IMG/VR virus record: IMGVR_UViG_3300017917_003893
Location: 1-64,000 of that record
Length of the DNA stretch: 64,000 nucleotides
Strand: one strand, 5' to 3'
DNA from: a virus
The first letter of the stretch is position 1; each line of letters starts with the position of its first letter. The notes below the pieces were generated by a model that saw nothing but the letters and a program-made list of their open reading frames with translations, had not been told where the DNA came from and searched no databases. Shown in pieces: positions 1 through 8,847 of the stretch. Made by a program: the position numbers and the translations under genes.

Positions 1-2
1 GT

Positions 3-1214
3 GGTTCATCGGGATCTTCAGGTACTTCAGGCTCAAGCGGATCGAGTGGATCATCTGGTTCTAGTGGATCAAGCGGATCTTCCGGTACTTCAGGCTCAAG
101 CGGATCATCTGGATCAAGTGGTTCATCGGGAACATCTGGTTCATCTGGTTCTAGCGGATCATCTGGATCATCAGGTTCATCAGGAACATCAGGTTCTAGT
201 GGATCTTCTGGTACAAGAGGAACATCAGGTACAAGTGGTTCATCAGGAACATCAGGATCTAGTGGCTCATCAGGTTCTTCAGGATCAAGTGGCTCATCAG
301 GTTCTTCAGGAACATCCGGTTCTAGCGGATCTTCAGGAACATCTGGTTCTAGCGGATCTTCTGGTACAAGAGGAACATCAGGAACATCAGGCTCTAGTGG
401 TACAAGTGGTTCATCTGGGTCAAGCGGTTCTAGTGGATCATCTGGATCAAGTGGTACAAGTGGTTCTTCCGGTACAAGAGGTACATCCGGAACATCAGGC
501 TCTAGTGGTAGTTCAGGTTCTTCTGGTTCAAGTGGTTCTTCCGGTACATCAGGATCAAGTGGTTCTAGTGGATCTTCTGGATCAAGTGGAACATCTGGTT
601 CATCAGGAACTTCTGGTTCAAGCGGATCATCAGGATCAAGTGGTTCAAGCGGATCATCAGGATCTAGTGGTACAAGTGGTTCTTCTGGTTCATCTGGATC
701 AAGTGGATCATCAGGAACTTCTGGTTCAAGTGGATCATCAGGAACTTCTGGTTCAAGCGGATCATCAGGATCAAGTGGTTCAAGCGGATCATCAGGATCT
801 AGTGGTACAAGTGGATCTTCTGGATCAAGTGGATCATCAGGATCAAGTGGTTCATCAGGAACTTCTGGTTCAAGTGGAACATCAGGTAGTTCAGGTTCTT
901 CTGGATCAAGTGGTACAAGAGGTACTTCAGGAACAAGCGGCTCATCTGGATCAAGTGGTACATCTGGATCAAGTGGATCAAGCGGATCATCAGGTTCTTC
1001 TGGTTCAAGTGGTTCTTCCGGTACATCAGGATCAAGTGGTTCTAGTGGATCTTCTGGATCAAGTGGAACATCTGGATCTAGTGGTAGTTCAGGTTCATCC
1101 GGATCAAGCGGATCAAGCGGATCAAGTGGAACATCCGGATCAAGCGGATCATCCGGATCAAGTGGCTCTTCAGGAACATCAGGATCAAGTGGTACAAGAG
1201 GTACATCTGGAACA
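3..1214 (+). repeat. Collagen-like Gly-X-Y repeat block 1
   Basis: About 404 consecutive codons read as Gly-Ser/Thr-Ser or Gly-Thr-Arg triplets in frame 3. The 9-bp DNA periodicity is imperfect because serine and threonine codons are varied. The repeat opens false frames on both strands that are rich in Leu, Val, His and Gln or in Pro, Asp and Glu. Confidence 0.95.
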
Positions 1215-4200
1215 TCGGGCTTTGCTGGTAATGATGGCTCTAATTCTGGTATATGGACATATAATACCGGTGGTAGTACAACACCAGGAGCTACCATATT
1301 TACAGCTAATAATAATGCTATAAATGCTTTAGCATTAATATACATTAATGAAAATTCTCAAACAGGTGCATTATATACTTCATGGCTTACTACCTTATCA
1401 GGGTGGGTTGCTAACGGACATACTGTATATTTACAAATATATGAGAGAGGTAATAATAGTGTTCTTGGTATATGGCCTATAAGAACTGTAACTCCTGCTG
1501 GTTCAGTTTATGTTATAGATGTTACTGGTGGTAATATAGTTGCTAATGGTAACCTTTCTAATAATACAAATTATACAATATCTTGGGTTGTTAATGGTAT
1601 TTCTGGAACTAATGGGACATCAGGATCAAGTGGTACAAGAGGTACTTCAGGAACAAGTGGATCTTCTGGTTCTAGTGGCACTAGTGGATCATCCGGTTCT
1701 TCAGGAACAAGCGGATCATCTGGTTCATCTGGATCAAGTGGATCTTCAGGAACAAGCGGATCATCTGGTTCATCAGGATCAAGTGGATCATCTGGATCAA
1801 GTGGATCTTCAGGAACAAGCGGATCATCTGGTTCATCAGGTACTAGAGGTACATCAGGTACTTCAGGTACTTCAGGCACAAGCGGATCATCCGGTTCTTC
1901 TGGTTCTAGTGGATCATCTGGTTCTTCTGGTTCTAGTGGAACATCAGGATCTTCAGGATCATCGGGTTCTTCAGGATCATCTGGTTCTAGTGGAACATCA
2001 GGATCTTCGGGATCATCTGGTTCTTCGGGATCAAGCGGATCATCAGGTACAAGAGGTACTTCAGGTACATCTGGTTCATCGGGATCAAGTGGATCATCGG
2101 GATCCTCAGGTACAAGTGGTGTTAGTGGTGCCTCTGGAACATCCGGTTTAAGTGGATCATCTGGAACATCTGGTTCATCTGGTTCATCAGGTACATCAGG
2201 ATCAAGCGGATCTTCAGGATCAAGCGGATCATCAGGTACAAGAGGTACTTCAGGTACAAGTGGATCATCTGGTTCTAGTGGATCATCTGGATCAAGCGGA
2301 TCATCAGGTACAAGAGGTACTTCAGGTACAAGTGGATCTGTGGGTCCTGGTAATTTCGTACTATACTACACTGGTACTGACACATCTACTAATAATTTTG
2401 TGAGTCAAAATGTTACAATACTTGGTGTTACACCTCCTACTAATTTTGCTACAATTAATGGTGGTTATTTTAGATTTTCTATTACAGATAGATATGGTAA
2501 TGATATTTCTCAAACTCTTATAGATTTAAAAGATATTCTAGATAACTATGGAACCGTTGGTTTTATCATGGTGATGATTTCAAAAGTTAGCGATCCTACG
2601 CAGTATAATTATTATAGAGTCTGGGGTCAACTTTGGTCATTTACTGCCGGTAGTGGTTTACAGACAGATCATGTTTATTATAGTTCTGGTGCTGGTATAA
2701 CTGATTTTGGAACAGACGATATTGCTATAACATTTATTATACCTGGTAGACAAGGATCAAATGGAACAAGTGGTGGTGTTGGTGCAAGTGGTTCATCAGG
2801 TACATCAGGATCAAGCGGTTCCTCTGGTTCCTCAGGATCATCTGGTTCATCAGGTACAAGAGGTACATCAGGTACATCAGGATCAAGCGGTTCCTCAGGA
2901 TCAAGCGGATCGAGTGGTTCATCGGGTACTTCAGGTACAGGATTTAACACTGTTCAAAATCCTGGTACTAATAGAATACTATCAGCTTCCGGTTCATCAA
3001 CAAATCAAGCTTATGCTTGGACTACATTAACATATGATGGTAATACACTTTTAAATTCAGGTTCTTTTGCTCAGATATTAAATGGTAGTAATGTTTGGGG
3101 TGGTCAAATACCTCAATCTCTTTATGATACCTTTATAGTTAATGGTTCAGAGTCAGATTTTGTTGGTATCGGTAGTAAAACAGTTTCTGGTGCTGATAAT
3201 AACACACCAAGTATTATATTTGGTGATAATGGTGACGGTACAAATGATTTATTATTTAGTTATTTAGCTTGGGGAGCTGGATATACAGTTACTGATTTAA
3301 TGAAGCTTACTTGGGATGGTAAACTATTTATATTAACAACACCAACACTTAATGCTTCACCTACACAATATTTAACTAGAAACTCTACAACTGGTGAGAT
3401 TACCTACTCTAATGCTGGAGCTTCTGGATCATCTGGTACATCAGGATCAAGTGGTTCATCGGGTACTAGAGGTACATCAGGTACATCCGGTGTTTCTGGT
3501 GCTGCTGGATCTTCAGGCACATCAGGTGTTTCTGGTGCCACAGGTGTTGATGGTAATGATGGTTCTAATAGTGGTAGATGGAGAAATAATGGCACCGGTG
3601 GTGGAGCTCCTCCGTCTAATGCATTTACTTCGGATAATCCGGTGATAGCAAATATTACTAAACTAGAAATAAGTGATACTTCTTTAACATCAGGTGCATA
3701 TTTTAACTGGCACACTGCTGCTAGAAATTTACTAACAAACGGAAATACAATCTATTTACAATTATATGAGATAGGAAATACACAGGTATTGGGTATATGG
3801 ACAGTTACTAGTATAGTAAACTCAGGTGCTGGTTATCATACATATACTCTTAATCTTCCTACATTAGCAAATAATAGTAATATTACCAATGGTCAGTCAT
3901 ATACAATATCTTGGGTTGCTAATGGTAAAGATGGAACAAGTGGTACATCAGGATCATCTGGTTCTTCAGGTACAAGAGGTACATCAGGAACATCTGGATC
4001 AAGTGGATCTTCAGGTTCATCCGGCTCAAGTGGTACAAGAGGTACATCAGGAACATCTGGAGTGAATGGTGCGGCTGGAGCGGCTGGATCAAGCGGTACT
4101 TCAGGTACATCTCCCGCTGGTGGTGGTGTTGCGCTTTCTAATAACACTAATAACTATGTAGTAACTGCAACAGGTACCACTCCTGAATTGAATGGTGAGA

Positions 4201-4781
4201 TTGACTTGCAATTTGATGGTGAAACATTATTCCAACAATCGCCCGGTCTAACTTTGCCTAATAACCAAAAAGGTGGATTTGTTAGTAATTTAACAAGTGA
4301 TTTATTAACAAATAATGCTAGTGGTAATTATCCAGCCGAAAGTGATTATACAGGTGAAACTATATATGCTACTAACGTAGATAGTACTGCAATTTCTGTT
4401 GGTCAGTTATGCTATTGGACCGTTGTCAATGGTGCTCCTAATACATGGGGATTTAAATTGGCTACTGGTGGTGCTGGTTTGCAAAATACTTATATGTTGG
4501 GTATAGCTTTACAAGATATAAATACTAATGCACAAGGTCATTTCCTACTTAAAGGTTTTGTTTCAACTGTTCATGCTGATTTTAATGGTGCTACTGATGG
4601 TGAGCCTATATATATTCAAAGAAACACACCTGGTGGTAGAGTAACCTCAGCTGGAAACTATGCTGGTGGTGTTGGTGATGTTTATAGATCTGTTGGATAT
4701 ATAGTATCAACCGCTGGTAAAACTGGTGGTTCATTTGAAGTTATTAGGTTTGATCCTAGTACAGATTATATAATACTATAA
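3..4781 (+). CDS. Giant collagen-like tail fibre/adhesin protein, 5' end outside window
   Basis: The frame starting at base 3 is open to the TAA ending at 4781, giving 1592 residues, and continues upstream of the window. It has no ATG, GTG or TTG before the GTG at 2340, so automatic callers would truncate it there. About half is Gly-X-Y repeats made almost only of GSS, GTS and GTR triplets, without proline (bases 3-1214, 1596-2339, 2757-2945, 3417-3560, 3930-4110). They are separated by globular segments. Two of these, bases 1215-1595 and 3543-3929, are related: both start GNDGSNSG and end YTISWV-NG. The C-terminal 220 residues are a non-repeat domain. By analogy with phage collagen-like proteins it is probably a long fibre forming a triple helix. 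The convergent sugar operon at 5160-8847 could modify its Ser/Thr residues (inference). Confidence 0.9.
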   Translation, partial: GSSGSSGTSGSSGSSGSSGSSGSSGSSGTSGSSGSSGSSGSSGTSGSSGSSGSSGSSGSSGTSGSSGSSGTRGTSGTSGSSGTSGSSGSSGSSGSSGSSGSSGTSGSSGSSGTSGSSGSSGTRGTSGTSGSSGTSGSSGSSGSSGSSGSSGTSGSSGTRGTSGTSGSSGSSGSSGSSGSSGTSGSSGSSGSSGSSGTSGSSGTSGSSGSSGSSGSSGSSGSSGTSGSSGSSGSSGSSGTSGSSGSSGTSGSSGSSGSSGSSGSSGSSGTSGSSGSSGSSGSSGSSGTSGSSGTSGSSGSSGSSGTRGTSGTSGSSGSSGTSGSSGSSGSSGSSGSSGSSGTSGSSGSSGSSGSSGTSGSSGSSGSSGSSGSSGSSGTSGSSGSSGSSGSSGTSGSSGTRGTSGTSGFAGNDGSNSGIWTYNTGGSTTPGATIFTANNNAINALALIYINENSQTGALYTSWLTTLSGWVANGHTVYLQIYERGNNSVLGIWPIRTVTPAGSVYVIDVTGGNIVANGNLSNNTNYTISWVVNGISGTNGTSGSSGTRGTSGTSGSSGSSGTSGSSGSSGTSGSSGSSGSSGSSGTSGSSGSSGSSGSSGSSGSSGTSGSSGSSGTRGTSGTSGTSGTSGSSGSSGSSGSSGSSGSSGTSGSSGSSGSSGSSGSSGTSGSSGSSGSSGSSGSSGTRGTSGTSGSSGSSGSSGSSGTSGVSGASGTSGLSGSSGTSGSSGSSGTSGSSGSSGSSGSSGTRGTSGTSGSSGSSGSSGSSGSSGTRGTSGTSGSVGPGNFVLYYTGTDTSTNNFVSQNVTILGVTPPTNFATINGGYFRFSITDRYGNDISQTLIDLKDILDNYGTVGFIMVMISKVSDPTQYNYYRVWGQLWSFTAGSGLQTDHVYYSSGAGITDFGTDDIAITFIIPGRQGSNGTSGGVGASGSSGTSGSSGSSGSSGSSGSSGTRGTSGTSGSSGSSGSSGSSGSSGTSGTGFNTVQNPGTNRILSASGSSTNQAYAWTTLTYDGNTLLNSGSFAQILNGSNVWGGQIPQSLYDTFIVNGSESDFVGIGSKTVSGADNNTPSIIFGDNGDGTNDLLFSYLAWGAGYTVTDLMKLTWDGKLFILTTPTLNASPTQYLTRNSTTGEITYSNAGASGSSGTSGSSGSSGTRGTSGTSGVSGAAGSSGTSGVSGATGVDGNDGSNSGRWRNNGTGGGAPPSNAFTSDNPVIANITKLEISDTSLTSGAYFNWHTAARNLLTNGNTIYLQLYEIGNTQVLGIWTVTSIVNSGAGYHTYTLNLPTLANNSNITNGQSYTISWVANGKDGTSGTSGSSGSSGTRGTSGTSGSSGSSGSSGSSGTRGTSGTSGVNGAAGAAGSSGTSGTSPAGGGVALSNNTNNYVVTATGTTPELNGEIDLQFDGETLFQQSPGLTLPNNQKGGFVSNLTSDLLTNNASGNYPAESDYTGETIYATNVDSTAISVGQLCYWTVVNGAPNTWGFKLATGGAGLQNTYMLGIALQDINTNAQGHFLLKGFVSTVHADFNGATDGEPIYIQRNTPGGRVTSAGNYAGGVGDVYRSVGYIVSTAGKTGGSFEVIRFDPSTDYIIL
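1596..2339 (+). repeat. Collagen-like Gly-X-Y repeat block 2
   Basis: A second long block of about 248 codons in the same frame. It holds four or five of the invariant GTRGTSGTSG units (near 1632, 1840, 2045, 2236 and 2308) and ends at a segment starting GSVGPGN. Confidence 0.95.
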
Positions 4782-4791
4782 AATTAACATT

Positions 4792-5163
4792 ATGCCAAAG
4801 TATAACGGAATTTTAATTAAAAGTACAACTATTATTAGTGGTATAAGTATGTCGGGTAGAACATCTATTAAAATAGGTGGTAAAATTTTAACAATAGATA
4901 CTGCACCAACATATTACATGTATAATTTCAATAATACAGGTAGCTTTGAAGGAAATGAAGCTTGTGCTATTGGTGAGTTTGGTGAGCCTATAGAGTTATG
5001 GTTAAATCAACCAGATATAGGTCCAGGTGTAGTCGCTTATGCTGATTCCAGTGGTACTCCATTTAATGGTGGTAGAGTCTTTTATTTTAGTTCAGATTTG
5101 AAGGGTGTGGTTAATATAAATGAGGAGGGAATAATAACAGACTTTTTCTCATGTAAAAATTAA
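4792..5163 (+). CDS. Hypothetical protein following the collagen-like fibre
   Basis: 123 residues, ATG 10 nt after the fibre stop codon, so probably cotranscribed with it. It starts MPKYNGILIKST and is rich in Gly, Ile, Thr and Asn with alternating hydrophobic residues, suggesting a small beta-rich structural protein. No signal peptide, membrane segment or catalytic motif is visible. Position suggests a fibre partner or tip component, but I do not recognise the family. Its stop codon lies inside the convergent terminator at 5163-5184. Confidence 0.7.
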   Translation: MPKYNGILIKSTTIISGISMSGRTSIKIGGKILTIDTAPTYYMYNFNNTGSFEGNEACAIGEFGEPIELWLNQPDIGPGVVAYADSSGTPFNGGRVFYFSSDLKGVVNINEEGIITDFFSCKN

Positions 5164-5900
5164 GGAGTTGAAACTCCTCTTTTAGAAACAACTAATGATG
5201 ACATCTTGTTTGCATAAACAATAGACTCTTTTACATCTCTATTCTCTATGTACTTTAGAATAAAAGATGACGTGAATGTGTCACCCGCACCACTGACATC
5301 TATAGTTTCCTGAGGATTATTGCTACTAAATATGACATCATTGAATTTAGCACCTTTGTCACCTAAAGTAACAATTATGTTTTTACAATCTTTTAAATGT
5401 TTATTGTTTATAGATTCTTTTTCATTTAGCTTTACAAATAAAAAAGAATCGACTATTTCTTTAGTTAATACTCTTTTTGAATCTATTATAGATATATTTG
5501 AATTTTTTCCTATTTTTAATAAATCATCATCTGATATAAATCCTTTATCATAATCGCTTACAATAACAACATCAAAATTTGTAATATCTGATATTCTATC
5601 TTCTATTAGTTCTATTTTAGATATTTCTTTCTCACCTTCATCTAGTCTAATAAACATGTGATTGCTTTTCTTTTCCACGAATCTAGTTTTAGTTATTTTT
5701 TCATCTTGATACCAATGTGTTACTAATATGTCTTTCCTCAATGAAATTAGATTTCTAACTACATTTCCAGCCATCCCATCATTTTCAACTACTTCTATAG
5801 GAACTAAAACAGGCACTGGTGCTTCTGGACTCAACCTAGATGCATCACAATAGATAAATCTATCCGTACACTTTTCACCAATTACTAAAATTTTAATCAT
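5160..5900 (-). CDS. HldE/RfaE domain I-like sugar kinase (PfkB family)
   Basis: 246 residues from ATG 5900; a TTG nine bases upstream is less likely. PfkB/ribokinase motifs are clear: RLSPEAPVPVL (residues 22-32) and VSDYDKGF (114-121) resemble the kinase domain of HldE, and DVSGAGDTF (201-209) holds the catalytic Asp207. HldE domain I phosphorylates heptose-7-phosphate at C1. The protein is shorter than the usual roughly 310-320 residue domain. It is the last gene of a four-gene minus-strand operon and overlaps the upstream nucleotidyltransferase gene by 8 nt, so the two halves of a normally fused HldE are separate here. The exact sugar substrate is inferred. Confidence 0.82.
   Translation of the reverse strand: MIKILVIGEKCTDRFIYCDASRLSPEAPVPVLVPIEVVENDGMAGNVVRNLISLRKDILVTHWYQDEKITKTRFVEKKSNHMFIRLDEGEKEISKIELIEDRISDITNFDVVIVSDYDKGFISDDDLLKIGKNSNISIIDSKRVLTKEIVDSFLFVKLNEKESINNKHLKDCKNIIVTLGDKGAKFNDVIFSSNNPQETIDVSGAGDTFTSSFILKYIENRDVKESIVYANKMSSLVVSKRGVSTP
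5163..5184. terminator. Convergent hairpin terminator
   Basis: Inverted repeat AGGAGTT/AACTCCT followed by CTCTTTT on the plus strand, overlapping the stop codons of the convergent genes at 4792-5163 and 5160-5900. The T-tract is short, so strength is uncertain. Confidence 0.5.
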
Positions 5901-6300
5901 TACTTTCAATTATTTTTGTTGTTGAATACCCTTCTAATCTATCATAGAAGATTACTTTATCTACTAAATTAAATCCAACTACTTTTTTATCTTTATAGTC
6001 TGATCCAATTACTATTATATTAGAATTCCATTTTTTTATTTCATTTTCTAACTCAGTTTCATTTGAAAATGAAACAACACTATTAACATATTTTATAGAT
6101 TTCATAAATTCAATTCTATCATTGATATTATTAATAGGTCTTTTATCACCTTTTAACTTAGAAACTCTATCATCTGTGTCTATTCCAACTCTAACCTCGC
6201 CAAAACTACTAGCAAATTCTAATAATTTGATATGTCCTATGTGTAGTATATCAAATGTACCATTTACCCAAACCTTTACTTCTGTGAATCGCCTTTCCAT
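5893..6300 (-). CDS. HldE/RfaE domain II-like sugar-phosphate nucleotidyltransferase
   Basis: 135 residues. VNGTFDILHIGHIKLLEFA contains the HxGH-type nucleotide-binding motif (H20-IGH23) of the cytidylyltransferase-like superfamily, and IVIGSDYKDKKVVG matches the later substrate-binding loop of HldE domain II. The family transfers a nucleotide to a sugar 1-phosphate; in HldE this makes ADP-heptose. The start overlaps the cupin gene by 25 nt and the end overlaps the kinase by 8 nt, implying translational coupling. A glycerol-3-phosphate cytidylyltransferase-like role is the alternative, but the neighbouring RfaE-like kinase favours a heptose pathway. Confidence 0.8.
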   Translation of the reverse strand: MERRFTEVKVWVNGTFDILHIGHIKLLEFASSFGEVRVGIDTDDRVSKLKGDKRPINNINDRIEFMKSIKYVNSVVSFSNETELENEIKKWNSNIIVIGSDYKDKKVVGFNLVDKVIFYDRLEGYSTTKIIESND

Positions 6301-6662
6301 ACTCTATATGAATCTGAATCTGAGTGAGTTGTTGATACTTCAAAAATAACTCCATCTGTTAGAGCTTCTAACTGATGAGGTTGACCAGGTTTTTGCCTTA
6401 CTGTATCACCTACAACTAGTTTTTGCTCAATTACATCTGCTGTTTCTGTATCAATCCATCTATATAAAAATTCTCCTTTATCTACATACCAAGTTTCATC
6501 TTTAATCATGTGATAGTGCATAGAGAATTTAGCACCTTTATTAAAACAAAGAAGTTTTCCACAATAAAGTTCATTGTTTTCAATTATAACTTCTTTGCCC
6601 CATCCTTTAGGAACACAACAACCTTCAGTCTTTAGAGCATTTATAATTTTAGGCTTTTGCAT
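6276..6662 (-). CDS. Small cupin protein, possible sugar-phosphate isomerase/epimerase
   Basis: 128 residues forming one cupin barrel. SMHYHMIKDETWYVDKGEF gives metal ligands His49, His51 and probably Glu56, and GQPHQLEAL supplies His96. The layout resembles the C-terminal cupin of type II mannose-6-phosphate isomerases and stand-alone sugar-phosphate cupins. It overlaps the glycosyltransferase gene by 14 nt and the nucleotidyltransferase gene by 25 nt. In context it could provide or isomerise the sugar used by the kinase; this is inferred, and a binding-only role is possible. Confidence 0.72.
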   Translation of the reverse strand: MQKPKIINALKTEGCCVPKGWGKEVIIENNELYCGKLLCFNKGAKFSMHYHMIKDETWYVDKGEFLYRWIDTETADVIEQKLVVGDTVRQKPGQPHQLEALTDGVIFEVSTTHSDSDSYRVWKGDSQK

Positions 6663-8847
6663 TTATAATTTTATTTATTTGATTAATAACCATTTGAGAT
6701 GATATCGACTTAGTGCATTCAAATTGTCTTTCAGTTCCTTTATGTTCTGGACACCAGTTCCAATCACCACCATTCAATCTATGTCTATTGAAGCAACCAT
6801 TACAAACATTTTTATTTATAACTCTATATGTGTTAATTGTTGTTTCACTATATTCTTCACTGAAACCTGATATTAAAACTGTTGGTAGACCTATAGCCCA
6901 TGATAACCAACTTAAACCAGATCCTAAACCAACAAAAAATTCACAAGTAGACATATCCTCTATTAGTCTTTCAATTGAACCAGGTTCAAATTTATTTATT
7001 CCAGTTGGATGATTATTACCCATATAACCATCATTCTCTTTAGAGTATAGAACTACTTCATATCCTAGTGAATTTAAGTAGTCAACAACTTCTTGCCAAC
7101 CTGTAGGATTATTCCAATATTTTGCTTGACAAGTAGAATGTAAACCTATACCAACTTTTTTCTTTTTATCTAGATTAGGTAATTTCAATAAAGGTCTAGT
7201 TTCTTTATACTCTAAACCTAAAATATCAGATGCTGTTTTTTGTAAAGGTTCTTTTCTAAAATCATTAGGATTTCTAGATTGGTCATACTCACCATTATCT
7301 TTATAAAACCATCCTATTTTATACATTGCGAATATATTATGAGCTGGCATACCTGGGTGAATAAATTCAATGTCAGGATATGTTTCGATAAATAGATCAT
7401 TCATGAATGTAGAAACTATCAAATCACATTGGTGTTTATCTTTAAATTCTCTAATATAAGGAATCCAAGATAAAGTATCACCTAAAGAACTACTTTCTAA
7501 AGCTATATAAACTCTTTTACCCTTTAAGTCTAGAGTGTAATCATATATTAGATTACTTTCTTCCCATACTTTAACATTCCATTTTGTATAATACTCTCTG
7601 TTTAATTTTACCCAATGGTTTATAGAAAGAACCTCACTGTAGTGACATTTACCTACTTCATCAAAAAACTCAATTTTAAATTTACTATCCGATGTTCCTT
7701 TTATTTCAATAAAAGGATTATTTACAAAGTTTACACTTATTTCTGGTTTTGGAATAAATCTACTTTGTTCCATTATAGGCATTCTGTGTATTTTTTTATA
7801 AAAATTAGAATAAGTATTTTTATATTGTTCCATTTGATCTTCAACTTCATATCTTCTTTCTGAGTAAAGAGTTTCTAATAATTTAGATTTAGTAGATTCT
7901 ATATCACCATCTATGTTGGTTATATAAGGTGTGTACATATCCATGTATTGGTCTAGATTTCTTGATAAAATTTTCAAACCATGTGAAACCGCTTCTCTTA
8001 AAACTAAAGGATTACATTCCCAAGTTGAGTTAAACATAAACAAATCTGCTGCTCTCATAAAATTATCAACATCCGCTCTTTCACCCCAAACTGTTACATT
8101 TGATGGTAGATTTTGCATAACAGGTCCCCAATAATCTTCAAAGTTTGGTGCTTGATTTCCGATAAAGTGAAAGTGTATTTCTGGATTAGACTCTTCTAAA
8201 AGTCTGGCAACTTCAACACCTTCTTTTTGGTTTTTACCAGAAGTCCACAATCCAACATTAATAACATGTTTTTTAGATAAGTCAAAACCTAAAAATGTCT
8301 TGGCTTCTTCTTTTTCAGCATCTGTTGATACTTTATTCTCAATAGGAAACTGAATTACTTCACCATATGATGGCATATCTGCAAAGGTTTTTGCTTTATG
8401 CCAAGGTGTACAGAAAGCATATCCATCAGGATTGAATTTTTTAGATGTGATAGGATTAAACCAAACATTATGACAAGTTTCGACCATTTTCCAAGTTCTG
8501 TTATTATCATATAAATCATTTAACATAGAATCTGGTATTTTATTTGAATGATCAAACCCTTCTAGTATTTCATCTGCGTGTACAATATCAATATTATTTT
8601 CACGAATAATATTCATTAAAATTGATTTATCCTCATATAGAGTAGTAAAGTTTTCAGGCTTTATTAAACTTTTAATCTCATTTTTTTGAACTACATAAGC
8701 CCAACCGCCAATATCAGCATATTCTACTACAAATAATTCAAAATCATCATTGTTAATTAATGCTTGTATTCTTTTTAATAAAAAAGATGGCATTCCTCCT
8801 GTTGATAAGTGAGGCGCTAAAAAAAGTATCTTTATTTTATCGGACAT
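6649..8847 (-). CDS. Fused glycosyltransferase: GT4-like domain plus TibC/Aah-type O-heptosyltransferase domain
   Basis: 732 residues. Residues about 1-350 look like a GT-B family 4 enzyme: STGGMPSFLLKR near the N-terminus, NVGLWTSGKNQ, and STWECNPLVLREA with the EX7E spacing. Residues about 370-732 match the bacterial autotransporter heptosyltransferase family: GDTLSWIPYIREF, IGLHSTCQAKYWNN, PTGWQEVVDYLNSLGYEVV and GLGSGLSWLSWAIGLPTVL. Cys682, 685, 699 and 711 form a CxxC-x13-C-x11-C finger like the iron-binding finger of TibC. TibC/Aah transfer heptose from ADP-heptose to serines of surface adhesins. First gene of the operon with cupin, nucleotidyltransferase and kinase. The acceptor is not shown by sequence; the Ser/Thr-rich fibre at 3-4781 is the obvious candidate. 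Confidence 0.88.
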   Translation of the reverse strand: MSDKIKILFLAPHLSTGGMPSFLLKRIQALINNDDFELFVVEYADIGGWAYVVQKNEIKSLIKPENFTTLYEDKSILMNIIRENNIDIVHADEILEGFDHSNKIPDSMLNDLYDNNRTWKMVETCHNVWFNPITSKKFNPDGYAFCTPWHKAKTFADMPSYGEVIQFPIENKVSTDAEKEEAKTFLGFDLSKKHVINVGLWTSGKNQKEGVEVARLLEESNPEIHFHFIGNQAPNFEDYWGPVMQNLPSNVTVWGERADVDNFMRAADLFMFNSTWECNPLVLREAVSHGLKILSRNLDQYMDMYTPYITNIDGDIESTKSKLLETLYSERRYEVEDQMEQYKNTYSNFYKKIHRMPIMEQSRFIPKPEISVNFVNNPFIEIKGTSDSKFKIEFFDEVGKCHYSEVLSINHWVKLNREYYTKWNVKVWEESNLIYDYTLDLKGKRVYIALESSSLGDTLSWIPYIREFKDKHQCDLIVSTFMNDLFIETYPDIEFIHPGMPAHNIFAMYKIGWFYKDNGEYDQSRNPNDFRKEPLQKTASDILGLEYKETRPLLKLPNLDKKKKVGIGLHSTCQAKYWNNPTGWQEVVDYLNSLGYEVVLYSKENDGYMGNNHPTGINKFEPGSIERLIEDMSTCEFFVGLGSGLSWLSWAIGLPTVLISGFSEEYSETTINTYRVINKNVCNGCFNRHRLNGGDWNWCPEHKGTERQFECTKSISSQMVINQINKIINAKA

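Noticed and set aside
3-2339. CRISPR-like array from short periodic repeats
   Set aside because: The periodicity is 9 nt in a coding frame without unique spacers of constant length; it is collagen-type protein repeat.
1-2403. Long plus-strand frames rich in Leu, Val, His and Gln (1-1323, 1540-2151, 2152-2403)
   Set aside because: They are frame shadows of the collagen-like repeats. The real frame is codon position 3, which gives regular Gly-X-Y triplets and is open from base 3 to 4781.
799-4147. Minus-strand frames rich in Pro/Asp/Glu or Leu/Met/Tyr in the fibre gene
   Set aside because: Antisense shadows of the same repeats, with no independent start signals and extreme composition.
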